Source of the DNA: Methanobacteriota archaeon
GTDB lineage: Archaea > Thermoplasmatota > Thermoplasmata > RBG-16-68-12
Assembly: GCA_005878325.1 (NCBI GenBank)
Contig: VBMR01000099.1
Coordinates: 1 to 22,433 of the forward strand
Reading direction: 5' to 3'
Length of the DNA stretch: 22,433 nucleotides
The notes beneath the pieces were generated by a model. The model saw only the letters and a list, made by a program, of their open reading frames with translations, ran no database searches and was not told where the DNA came from. Numbering within the stretch: the stretch's first letter is position 1; each line of letters starts with the position of its first letter. Shown here piece after piece: positions 13,967 through 22,083 of this stretch. The position numbers were made by a program, and so were the translations under genes.

Positions 13967-14590
13967 TTGACCGAGGCCCCCATTCTCCGGATTCCGGACC
14001 CCCTCCGGCTCCCTCGCGGGAGCGTCCGCGGGTTCATCGCGCTCACCGTGACCGCGACGTACACCTATCTGCTCCTCGAAGGGGCGCCCGGGGCGCGCGT
14101 CCCGGCGGTCCTCGTGAACTCGGTCGTCGTGGTGATCGCCTTCTATTTCGGGAGTCGGGCCGTCGGGCCGCCCCCTGCCTCGCCGGGAGCGGTCCCTCCG
14201 ACCCAGGCCCCCCATGCCCCTCCAAAGACACGTCTCGTGCGGATCCTGATCCTGGCCGCAATCCTGGGCCTCGCGGGATGGTCCGTTCGATCGAGCCCCT
14301 CCATTGACGCGATCCCCCCGGACCTCCGCTCGGTCCTCCTGGTCCTCGGCGGGTACGTCTCGGGCGTCGTCGTGTCCTGGCTGGTCCACCGTCGGATGAC
14401 GGAGAGCCCTTTTCGGCGGAGATTGACCACGATCGCCCGCGATGCGATCGCCGTGGGGGCCCTCGCCCTGACCGCGTACTCCTGTTTCGCCCTCGCGACG
14501 GGGCAGACAACCGTGTTTGCGGACCGTGTGGTCGACGCCCTGTCTCTCGTCGTCACCTTCTACTTCGGATCTCGAGTCATCGGCCACTAG
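13967..14590 (+). CDS. Internally duplicated membrane protein
   Basis: The 207-residue protein has six likely transmembrane helices (about 24-42, 47-63, 89-107, 122-141, 155-174, 184-203). The first and last thirds are repeats of each other. Each has a basic 'RG/RR' entry, a helix with a Tyr-rich exit (ALTVTATYTYLLLEG against ALALTAYSCFALATG), and a second helix ending in the same motif, FYFGSRAVG at about 59-67 and FYFGSRVIG at about 198-206. Small membrane proteins carrying one such 'FYFGSR' unit occur in bacteria, with unknown function. The start is a TTG; no in-frame ATG precedes the first helix. It lies 25 bp after the 82-codon frame and probably belongs to the same transcript. Confidence 0.75.
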   Translation: MTEAPILRIPDPLRLPRGSVRGFIALTVTATYTYLLLEGAPGARVPAVLVNSVVVVIAFYFGSRAVGPPPASPGAVPPTQAPHAPPKTRLVRILILAAILGLAGWSVRSSPSIDAIPPDLRSVLLVLGGYVSGVVVSWLVHRRMTESPFRRRLTTIARDAIAVGALALTAYSCFALATGQTTVFADRVVDALSLVVTFYFGSRVIGH

Positions 14591-15636
14591 GATACGGGCC
14601 GGTCCCCCGGAGACGGTTGCGTTGCCGGGCTGGACCGGAGGAGGATCGGAAGGGTCGCGAGCCACGCGATCTCGAACACGAGGGAGACGATCGAAGGCAG
14701 GGTCGCCTCGGGACCGAAGACGGAGAATGCCAGGACGATCGCCAAGCCCAGATTCTTGAACGAAGCAAAGGCCGTCGCCGCGATCTGGTCGTCCCGGGAG
14801 AGGTGGATCCTCCGAGCGAGGAGGAACACGGCGAGGCCGAGCCCGAACGTGCGGACGATCGCGAGGGCGGAAACGGTCAGGATGAGGTCGGGCCGACTCA
14901 GGAGGGTCCCGCGGGCCGAGCCGGACACCGCAAAGACGAGGAAGAGGAAGGAGAAGCTGACCGCGGTTGGCCGGTGCGCGTGAATCTTGGGCCAACGGCG
15001 GAGGGGCCGGGAGGCGGCGATCGGGACGCCGACCAGCAGGACGGTCTGGACCACGAGGCCCAGGAGGGGGACCGTTTCCCGGGTGAAGGCGAAGGTGAGG
15101 GCGGGGACCACGAGCAGGCCGAAGAGGTAGAGGAGGGCCAGGGAAATGAGGGTCCGCCGGGTGTTTCCCCGGATGTATGCGGTGATCGGCACCACGGCGA
15201 TCGCCGGCGGGACGGCGGCCATGAGCACCCACCCATCGTGGATCGCTCGTTCGGCCGTGAGCGATGCGAACGCCAGGATGGGGATCCCCAGCACGACGTA
15301 GTTCATCGAAAGAGGGAGGAGGAACCAAAGTAGCTCGGCCCGGAGGGAGATCCCCGTGAAGGAAATCTCCGTCAAGGCAAAGGTCGTCGCAATGATCAGG
15401 GCGACTTGGGAAATCTCTCGCGCTCCATACGGAAAGCCGCCGGTGAGGAACCCCAAGGCCAATCCGGAGGCGACCATCGTGGGAAAGCTTCTCCACGGAC
15501 GGAACACGCGGGGCGGAGGCACGCACCGGTCAAAAGGCTGCCGCATCAGGTTGCGCGATGGGGGCACCTCGACGACCGTGCGCCCGATCGCATCGAACGG
15601 AGACCCGTCCGCTCCGACCGTCGTCTCCCCATGCAA
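14587..15636 (-). CDS. BASS-like (bile acid:sodium symporter family) transporter
   Basis: The 349-residue protein has eight to ten transmembrane helices. The region FASFKNLGLAIVLAFSVFGP (about 308-327) matches the late conserved motif of bile acid/sodium symporter (BASS) and related arsenite-permease folds, in which an unwound helix carries the substrate. A family member would import an organic acid with sodium; the substrate is unknown. The start is uncertain. TTG at 15636 is 30 nt from the TATA element and the frame there is codon-biased. An ATG at 15546 (MRQPFDRCVP) would give 319 residues, nearer the usual length. Its stop overlaps that of the convergent duplicated membrane protein by four bases. 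Confidence 0.75.
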   Translation of the reverse strand: MHGETTVGADGSPFDAIGRTVVEVPPSRNLMRQPFDRCVPPPRVFRPWRSFPTMVASGLALGFLTGGFPYGAREISQVALIIATTFALTEISFTGISLRAELLWFLLPLSMNYVVLGIPILAFASLTAERAIHDGWVLMAAVPPAIAVVPITAYIRGNTRRTLISLALLYLFGLLVVPALTFAFTRETVPLLGLVVQTVLLVGVPIAASRPLRRWPKIHAHRPTAVSFSFLFLVFAVSGSARGTLLSRPDLILTVSALAIVRTFGLGLAVFLLARRIHLSRDDQIAATAFASFKNLGLAIVLAFSVFGPEATLPSIVSLVFEIAWLATLPILLRSSPATQPSPGDRPVS

Positions 15637-15661
15637 ATCAGGATTGATTTTCGCCGCGCCA

Positions 15662-15671
15662 AGTATTAAGT
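15662..15671. promoter_or_regulatory. Shared TATA element of the transporter and the VWA surface-protein gene
   Basis: AGTATTAAGT is near-palindromic and lies exactly midway between the transporter start (TTG 15636) and the ATG at 15697, about 30 nt from each. Both transcripts would be leaderless or nearly so. Confidence 0.6.
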
Positions 15672-15696
15672 CCGGGTGATTCGTCGATGACTTGCA

Positions 15697-17357
15697 ATGC
15701 CTCTTCCGATGAGAGACGATTCTGAAGCGGTGGCCTCAACGGTGGCCACTATGTTCACCCTCATCATCGTGATGATGCTCCTTCAGAGCGCCACGATCGG
15801 CTCGATCCCCTCGAAGCAGTACGAGGCCGAGCGCCTCACGAGCCTCGAGGCGGTCGCGGCCTTCGACCGGCTCCGATCCATGGCATCGGCCCTCGCCACC
15901 CCGTACGACCAGTTCACGGTGTCGTTCCCCCTCGGCACACCGGCGGTCTCCCCGTTCGCCTCCCCGAGCATCGGCACGCTGCGCTTCGACCCGTCCGAGG
16001 TGACCCATTCGAACGCCTCCTACAAGTTCGTGCCGCGCCTCTACGACGCCCGCGTCACGAAGGTTGACCAAGACGTCATCCTCGCGATCGACAGTTCCGG
16101 GTCCATGGCCTGGAACGACCCGAGCCGACTCCGGATCTCGGGGGCGAAGGACTACGTGACCCACCTGACGTTCCCCGACCGCGTCGCCGTTGTAGACTTC
16201 GACGACGTCGCCCGACTCACGAAGACGGGCTGCGGCACCGCACCGGATCCGAACACGGCGCATCACCTCTATAGCCCCGGTCACGCGGGTCCGAACTACA
16301 GCGAGGTGTGGTCGGACCTCGATTGCATCGACGCGGCCGGCAGCACGAACTACGGTGACGCCCTACGGATCGCGAACGACGAGCTATCGGGCTCGGTCCC
16401 GGTGTGAACCCGGCGAGGCTCACGTCGATCGCGCAAGTCACCGGTGGGACGTACTACGCCGCCCCGGACGCGTCGGCGATCCGGTTCATCTACTTCGAGA
16501 TCGCGATGCGCTTCAAGGGATCCATCACCTGCGGCACCCTGACCGCGAGCAACCCGATGGGCGGCTCCCTGAGCCTCACCCTGGCGAATCGCCAGTACCC
16601 TACCCAGACGGTCCGGCTGGAGTCCAGCGGCGTCTCGGTGACCCAGCAGCAGGGCGGACTGGTCCAGGAGGGCATCCCCGTGGCCGTGGAACCGAGCGGA
16701 CTCGGGACCGCCACCCTCCGGCTCACCCTCCTCTCCTTCCTGGGCCCCTCGTTCTCGGCCTCCGGATCCGACTACCAGTTCCTCTCAGGCCAGTTCCTGG
16801 GGGCAACGGTCGACGATACCACGATCACCCGCCCGAACCTCGCGGACCAGAGTGGAGAAGTCGTAACCATTTCCGACTTCGTGCAGTATTGGGGTGACCA
16901 AGGACTCGCGACCCCAGGGGCCGTCGCGGGGATCCGGGGCATCCTCGGCCAGTCTTCCTCGCAGCTCCTTTGGGGCAACGCGAACATGACCGGGAAGAAT
17001 CCCACGCAGGCGAAGTTCAATGTCGACAACGCGCAATCGTCGCTTTCCGCGGCCGCCCTCCGCGTAAGTCAAGAAGTGACGGCGGGGAACATGGACGCGT
17101 CCCTCGGCGACGCGACGAAGAACGACATCGTCCGGGTCGGGTGCGCGCTGGACCAGTTCAAGAACTGGTACACGGGCGTCACCTTCACGATCCAGAGTCC
17201 GAACGCCGCGGCCTGGGCGGTCTGGTTCAACCGGACGTTCGCCACCTCGGGCGTCCCGCTCTCCTATGGTGCAGTCGGGAATCAGGTCGTGCTCACGGTT
17301 CGCGCGGTCGACCGCTTCATCATCACCGAGCGCGTCGTCTCTCTGGGCTTTTACTAG
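15697..17357 (+). pseudogene. Pilin-like VWA surface protein, disrupted by internal deletion and frameshift
   Basis: Two consecutive frames together make one protein. Frame A (15697-16407) gives an archaeal pilin-like N-terminus (DDSEAVASTVATMFTLIIVM), a stalk, and the first half of a VWA domain with MIDAS DSSGSM and GSTNYGDALRIAND. Frame B resumes at about 16383 with AIGLGPGVNPARLTSIAQVT, which is the last third of the same VWA domain, and runs to 17357 with a beta-rich C-terminal part. The middle of the VWA fold, including the strand that should carry the 'LLTDG' motif, is missing. By fold I estimate 40-60 residues lost, and the frame changes at 16378-16383. The intact protein would be anchored by its N-terminal helix and expose the VWA adhesion domain outside. 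Either the gene is inactive or the assembly is wrong. Confidence 0.8.
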
Positions 17358-17412
17358 GCCCCTGGAACTTGAAACAAAGTCCCGGTAGCCCTGCCGCGCC
17401 ACCGCCCGGAGA

Positions 17413-18558
17413 TCACGTGGGTCGTTCGATGATTGTCGCGACGCCCATGCCGAATCCGATGCACAGGGTGGCGAGGCCGTATCGCAGGTCCTGGCGCTCC
17501 ATCTGATGAAGCATCGTCGTGATGAGCCGCGCGCCGCTCATCCCGAGAGGGTGGCCCAAGGCGATTGCGCCGCCGTTCACGTTCAACCGGGCGTCTTCGA
17601 ACCCGATCGTGTCCCGCGTCGCGATCGGCACGGACGCGAAAGCCTCGTTGACCTCCCAGAGGTCGATGTCGTCCGCCTTCAGGCTCGCGCGATCGAGCGC
17701 CTTCCGGATCGCGGGGATCGTGCCATCGAGCATGACCGTTGGGTTTGTGCCCGCGACCCCGGTCGCGACCACCCGCGCGCGCGGTTCGAGGTTCAGGGCC
17801 TTCGCGGTCTCCGGATTCGTCAGGAGGATCCCGCAGGAACCATCGTTGATCCCGCTCGAGTTGCCCGCAGTGATCCGTCCGTCCGGCTTGAAGGCCGGCG
17901 GCAGCGAGGCAAGCTTCTCCAACGAAGTGTTCCTTCGCGGGTGCTCGTCCGTGTCGAACATCCGCTTCTGGCCATTCTCATCGAGGACGGGGACCGGCTC
18001 GATTTCCGTCTTGAATCGGCCCTCGTCGATCGCGCGGATCGCCTTCCGATGGGACCACAGGGAGAACTCGTCCATCTGCTCGCGGGTGACGTGATACTTG
18101 TCCGCTACTAGGTCCGCGGAAATCCCCTGCGGCACGATCTCGTATTTTTCGAGGAGTTTCGGGCTCAACGTGCCCGCATCGGACGAGATCGGCACCCGGG
18201 ACATCGACTCGACGCCGGCCGCGACCACGACGTCCGCTTGGCCGGTCATGATCGCCATGGACGCGAAGTTGAAGGCCTGCAGGCCCGAGGCACACATGCG
18301 GTTCACGCTCGTACCGGGGACTGAATCCGGGAATCCCGCGATCAGCGGCGCGATCCGTCCAATGTTGAGACCCTGTTCGTCGATCTGCGTGACGCATCCC
18401 ATGACGACATCGTCGATGCGTTTCGGGTCCACGCCCGTGCGCTCGACGAGCGCCCGAAGCGCGAACGCGGCGAGATCATCCGGCCGCCAATCCTTGAGCG
18501 AACCGCCTCGCCGGCCGATTGGAGTGCGCACCGCTCCCACAACGACGGCATCCTGCAT
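17413..18558 (-). CDS. Thiolase (acetyl-CoA C-acyltransferase)
   Basis: This 381-residue enzyme cleaves 3-ketoacyl-CoA with CoA, or condenses two acyl-CoAs in reverse. The catalytic residues are in place: nucleophile Cys89 in NRMCASGLQA, WEVNEAFA (about 310), His336 in GGAIALGHPLGMSGAR, and Cys366 in LCIGFGMG. The intact C-H-C triad and normal length distinguish it from the archaeal HMG-pathway thiolase-like proteins that lack the final cysteine motif, so beta-oxidation or acetoacetyl-CoA metabolism is likely. The frame is open much further upstream, but conserved sequence starts at MQDAVVVGAVRTPIGRRGG. TTCTTATGCC (about 18591-18600) is a possible TATA box. It is divergent from the CoA-transferase gene. 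Confidence 0.96.
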   Translation of the reverse strand: MQDAVVVGAVRTPIGRRGGSLKDWRPDDLAAFALRALVERTGVDPKRIDDVVMGCVTQIDEQGLNIGRIAPLIAGFPDSVPGTSVNRMCASGLQAFNFASMAIMTGQADVVVAAGVESMSRVPISSDAGTLSPKLLEKYEIVPQGISADLVADKYHVTREQMDEFSLWSHRKAIRAIDEGRFKTEIEPVPVLDENGQKRMFDTDEHPRRNTSLEKLASLPPAFKPDGRITAGNSSGINDGSCGILLTNPETAKALNLEPRARVVATGVAGTNPTVMLDGTIPAIRKALDRASLKADDIDLWEVNEAFASVPIATRDTIGFEDARLNVNGGAIALGHPLGMSGARLITTMLHQMERQDLRYGLATLCIGFGMGVATIIERPT

Positions 18559-18577
18559 GGGACCGTTCCGACCTGAT

Positions 18578-18832
18578 TCATGCACCGCGCGGCATAAGAA
18601 CATTGGCCACGCGAGGGCCACCGGCGCCTGGTGAAGGAGTCGTCTCTGATGTACCTCTAGGTGGAGGTATGAGACGAGGTGACCAGGACGTCGATCCACG
18701 CCTCTCGGAGTCCACTCGGCAGACGTAGTCCTCCTTCCTCTCCGACCGTCCGTTGTCCCGTTCGTAGTGCCAGAAGTAGAAGTACCGCCGTCCGTCGAAG
18801 GCCCGCACGCGGGCGCCGCATCCGATTTCCAT
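18578..18832 (-). pseudogene. Possible truncated gene between thiolase and CoA-transferase
   Basis: Reading from the ATG at 18832, the first 50 codons look genuinely coding. Nearly all third positions are G or C, the product is protein-like (RAFDGRRYFYFWHYERDNGR) and GAGGT lies 6 nt before the ATG. From about 18683 onward the codon pattern collapses and the product becomes Pro/Ser/Thr-rich until a stop at 18578. This is what a frameshift or a truncated gene would give. I do not recognise a family. It overlaps the region where the CoA-transferase start would have to lie on the other strand. Confidence 0.35.
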
Positions 18833-20029
18833 TTCATACCTCTAAGTAGGCTCGTCTTGGACTTCACACGCCTCCTCCCGGGTCCCTTTTGCACCCAGCT
18901 CCTTGCGAACCTCGGGGCGGACGTGATCAAGATCGAGGAACCGAAGACCGGCGACTATATGCGGGCCGTCCCGCCCCTGGTCCACGAGGTCTCCTATCCC
19001 TTCCTCATGGTGAACCGCGGGAAGCGATCCCTCGCGGTCGACCTGAAGACCTCGGAAGGCCAGGAGATCGTCCGCAAGCTCGCGCACCGCGCCGACGTGG
19101 TCGTGGAACAGTTCCGTCCCGGCGTCATGGCGCGCCTCGGCGCGGACTACGACGGCCTCTCGATGATGAACCCGAAGCTCGTCTTCTGCTCCTTCTCCGG
19201 GTACGGACAGACCGGACCGTATCGAGATCTCCCGGGGCACGACCTGAACTTCGAGGCGCTCGCGGGGATCCTATCCGTAACCGGGACGAGGGATCGACCG
19301 CGGCCCGCGATCCCCGGGGTGCCCATTGCCGACCTCGCGAGCGGCTTCAACGCGGCTCTCGCAATCCTCGCCTCCCTCCGGCTCCGGGACCGGACGGGAC
19401 GGGGCGAGTACATCGACCTCTCGATCCACGATACGGCGGTCAGCCTCCTGGTCCTCGGGCTGGCCCGGTACTTCGCCACGGGCGAGGAACCCGTCCCCGG
19501 AGAGACCATGATCACGGGGACGTTTCCCTTCTACGCTCTGTACGAGACGAAGGACGGCCGATGGCTCTCCGTCGCCACGGTCGAGCCGAAGTTCTGGGTT
19601 CGGATGTGCGAACTCGTCGGGGCGCCTGAGCTCGCGGATCGACAATTCGCGGCGGATGCCGCCCGCACGGCGGTCGCGGACACCTTGGCCGCGCGGTTTC
19701 GGGAGAAGACGCTCGCAGAATGGGACGAGATCCTCGGAGCCGAACGGCTGCCGATCGCGGCGGTGAAACGAATGTCGGAGGTGGTCGACGATCCGCACGT
19801 GAGAGCGCGGGGTCTCCTTCCGACCGCCGACGTCCCGGGCGTGGGCAAAGTCCGTGTCATCGCGCATCCTGCACGGCACAGCGGCGCGACGACGACGAAT
19901 CCGACGGCGGTCCCGAAACGCGGCGAGCACTCGGAGGAAATCCTTCGGTTCCTCGGATATACCTCGAAACAGATATCTTCCTTGGCGAAGCGAGGCGTCA
20001 TCGGCACGGCCGGACCGGGTCCGAAGTAG
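18767..20029 (+). CDS. Class III (CaiB/BaiF) CoA-transferase
   Basis: The protein belongs to the CaiB/BaiF (type III) CoA-transferase family. It shows LDFTRLLPGPFCTQLLANLG, then GADVIKIEEP, VNRGKRSLAVDLK, SFSGYGQTGPYRD, and GHDLNFEALAG, whose Asp (residue about 159) is the catalytic aspartate that forms the acyl-anhydride intermediate. Members move CoA between acyl groups or racemise 2-methylacyl-CoA. The true start is unclear. The GTG at 18767 is the only usable upstream start but gives about 25 unlikely N-terminal residues that are antisense to another frame. A TTG at 18857 would cut into the first strand. Conserved sequence begins at about 18839 (PLSRLVLDF). The total of 420 residues compares with about 380-400 in the family. 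Confidence 0.93.
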   Translation: MPEVEVPPSVEGPHAGAASDFHFIPLSRLVLDFTRLLPGPFCTQLLANLGADVIKIEEPKTGDYMRAVPPLVHEVSYPFLMVNRGKRSLAVDLKTSEGQEIVRKLAHRADVVVEQFRPGVMARLGADYDGLSMMNPKLVFCSFSGYGQTGPYRDLPGHDLNFEALAGILSVTGTRDRPRPAIPGVPIADLASGFNAALAILASLRLRDRTGRGEYIDLSIHDTAVSLLVLGLARYFATGEEPVPGETMITGTFPFYALYETKDGRWLSVATVEPKFWVRMCELVGAPELADRQFAADAARTAVADTLAARFREKTLAEWDEILGAERLPIAAVKRMSEVVDDPHVRARGLLPTADVPGVGKVRVIAHPARHSGATTTNPTAVPKRGEHSEEILRFLGYTSKQISSLAKRGVIGTAGPGPK

Positions 20030-20044
20030 GCCCGGAAGGTCGCC

Positions 20045-21985
20045 TCACTCGCCCTTGAATTTGGGTTCCCGTTTCTCCAGGAAGGCCTGGAGTCCCTCGA
20101 ACAGATCCTCCGACGAGGACACGAGGCCGAAGGCCATCGCCTCCATCTCCAGAGCGGCATCGATCGGGACATCGCCGCTCCGATTCAGGAGGACTTTCGC
20201 GAGCCGGATCGCGATCGGAGCCTGCTTCGCGAGTTTCTCGGCGAAAGCCCGGACCTCCGAGGGAAACGCATCGTTCTCCACCGTCCGGGTCACGAGGCCT
20301 ATCGCCGCCGCTTCGTCCGCGGTGAGCCGCGAACCGAGGAGGACGAGCTCCTTGGCCTTGGCCTGGCCCAGGATTCGGACGAGGCGTTGGGTTCCTCCGG
20401 CGCCCGGGACGAGGCCCAGGTTGACTTCCGTCTGGCCCAGGTTCGCCCGCTTCGCCGCGATGCGGAAGTCGCACGCGAGGGCGAGCTCGAGGCCGCCGCC
20501 GAAGCAGTGGCCGTTGATCGCCGCGACGGTGGGCTTCGGAAGATTCGACAGTCGGTGGAGGACCTCTTCGGATCGCCGGGAGAAGCGCCACACCTTGAAG
20601 GCCCGCGAGACCTCGCCGAAGGAGGTCAGGTCCGCACCCGCGCTGAAAGACCGCTCCCCGGCGCCGGTCACCGTGACGCACCGAACCGAGTCGTCTCGTT
20701 CGAGATCCGCGACCGCCCAATCCAGATCCTCGAACAGCTGGGCGGTGAGCGTGTTCAACCGATCCGGCCGGTTGATCGTGATCGTCGCCACATGACTCGC
20801 CGCGTCCTTCGTGACCAACAAGGTCTCGTATGTGTCGTGTCCCTCTCGCCGATGTTCGTAGAATCCTTTCCCCGATTTCACGCCGAGGTCCCCTCGGGCC
20901 ACCATCGCATCGAGGATCGCGGGCACCTTCGTCCGCGGGTGGTCTCGAAGCGCCCCAACGACGACATCGATGCCGAGATCGTCGGCCGTGGCGAGGGGTC
21001 CTTTCGGGAACGCCGTGCCGAGCCGCATGGCCTCGTCGATGTCGGACGGACCCGCCACCTCCATGGAAACGAGTTCCGCCGCAGCCGCAACCATCGGCGC
21101 AAGGATGCGGATCGGGTCGAATCCCCTGCCCATCTCCGGGACGAGATTCGGCCGGCCCGTCTTGTAGGAATAGAACCCGGCCTCGACCTTGCGGCCGAGT
21201 TTCTTGTCGGCGATCAGAGCCTGGACGCTGCGCGGCATGGGCCGGCCGGCGTTCTGGATCAGATGATGGAGGACGTTGATTCCGACTTGGTCCGCCAACT
21301 CGAACGGTCCCATCGGAAACCCGGCCCGGAACCGCATCGAGGCGTCGATCGTCTCGATCGGAATCCCTTCGTCGTCATGGATCCACGCCGCCTCCTCGAA
21401 GTACGGACCCAGGACGCGCGTCGTGATGAAGCCCGGGACATCCTTCTTCACGACGACGACCGTCTTGCCGAGGGACTTGGCCAGACCGACGGCCGCCTCC
21501 AAGGTCGCGTCGTCCGTCGTCTCGGCCCGGATCACCTCGACCAAGGGCATGAGCATCGGCGGGTTGAAGAAGTGCATCCCGACGACCTTGTGAGGGCGCT
21601 TCGTCGCCCGCGCCATATTGGAGATCGGCAAGGCGGATGTGTTCGACGCAAGGACCGCGTCCTTCGGCGCCGCCCGATCCATCTCCTGGAAGACCCGCTT
21701 CTTGAGGTCCAGGTCTTCGAAGACGGCCTCGATCACGAGCTCCGCGTCGCGAGTCGCCTCTCGAAGGTCCGTCGTCGGATGGATCCGCGCCAAGGCCTCG
21801 CGGCTCTGCTCGGGGCGGATCTGGTCCTTCTCGACGAGCTTACTGAGGGACCAACGGATCCGCTCCATCCCGCGGTCGAGGAGTTCCGGAGTGACATCCC
21901 GCAAGGAGACCTCGTGGCCGCGGAGGGCCGCCAGTTCAGCGATCCCGTGGCCCATCTCCCCCGCTCCGATCACCGCGAGTCGCAT
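20045..21985 (-). CDS. Bifunctional 3-hydroxyacyl-CoA dehydrogenase / enoyl-CoA hydratase
   Basis: This 646-residue fusion catalyses hydration of enoyl-CoA and NAD-dependent oxidation of 3-hydroxyacyl-CoA. Residues 1-290 form the dehydrogenase, with NAD motif GAGEMGHG (8-15), SNTSALPIS (114-122) and catalytic GMHFFNPP (136-143). A second dehydrogenase C-terminal domain lies at about 290-378. The hydratase occupies about 390-646, with SFSAGADL (446-453), GHCFGGGLELALACDF (492-507) and GQTEVNLGLVPGAGGTQR (517-534). Both catalytic glutamates (500, 520) are present. The dehydrogenase-first order is the one seen in archaea; bacterial FadB has the hydratase first. The ATG has GAGGGAG about 10 nt upstream. 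With the acyl-CoA dehydrogenase and thiolase it completes the core of beta-oxidation. Confidence 0.97.
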   Translation of the reverse strand: MRLAVIGAGEMGHGIAELAALRGHEVSLRDVTPELLDRGMERIRWSLSKLVEKDQIRPEQSREALARIHPTTDLREATRDAELVIEAVFEDLDLKKRVFQEMDRAAPKDAVLASNTSALPISNMARATKRPHKVVGMHFFNPPMLMPLVEVIRAETTDDATLEAAVGLAKSLGKTVVVVKKDVPGFITTRVLGPYFEEAAWIHDDEGIPIETIDASMRFRAGFPMGPFELADQVGINVLHHLIQNAGRPMPRSVQALIADKKLGRKVEAGFYSYKTGRPNLVPEMGRGFDPIRILAPMVAAAAELVSMEVAGPSDIDEAMRLGTAFPKGPLATADDLGIDVVVGALRDHPRTKVPAILDAMVARGDLGVKSGKGFYEHRREGHDTYETLLVTKDAASHVATITINRPDRLNTLTAQLFEDLDWAVADLERDDSVRCVTVTGAGERSFSAGADLTSFGEVSRAFKVWRFSRRSEEVLHRLSNLPKPTVAAINGHCFGGGLELALACDFRIAAKRANLGQTEVNLGLVPGAGGTQRLVRILGQAKAKELVLLGSRLTADEAAAIGLVTRTVENDAFPSEVRAFAEKLAKQAPIAIRLAKVLLNRSGDVPIDAALEMEAMAFGLVSSSEDLFEGLQAFLEKREPKFKGE

Positions 21986-22020
21986 CGGCGCCGCTCCCTC
22001 GGAGCAGAAAGGAGGACCCC

Positions 22021-22034
22021 GGTTAAAGGTATGG
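22021..22034. promoter_or_regulatory. TATA-like element between the HAD-ECH gene and the small membrane-protein gene
   Basis: GGTTAAAGGTATGG is the only AT-rich run in the intergenic space. Read as CTTTAACC on the minus strand it is about 40 nt from the HAD-ECH ATG; on the plus strand it is about 59 nt from the GTG at 22084. It resembles the other shared elements but is weaker. Confidence 0.35.
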
Positions 22035-22083
22035 TGCGCCTGGAGAGCGAAGGTTCATCGGTGCGTGCGACTTCCGCGAAAAC

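Noticed and set aside
13718..15526. Minus-strand frame of about 600 codons across the duplicated membrane protein and the transporter
   Set aside because: The product is Pro/Arg/Gly-rich with no family motifs and lies antisense or out of phase to two well-supported membrane proteins; such long frames are expected in GC-rich DNA.
18652..18850. Two similar motifs, TACCTCTAGGTGG and TACCTCTAAGTAGG, 185 bp apart
   Set aside because: One contains the ribosome-binding site of the fragment frame; the match is short and no third copy was seen, so chance is likely.
18559..18930. N-terminal extension of the thiolase frame upstream of 18558
   Set aside because: Thiolase homology begins at the ATG at 18558, and the extension is low-complexity Ser/Thr/Arg sequence overlapping other frames.
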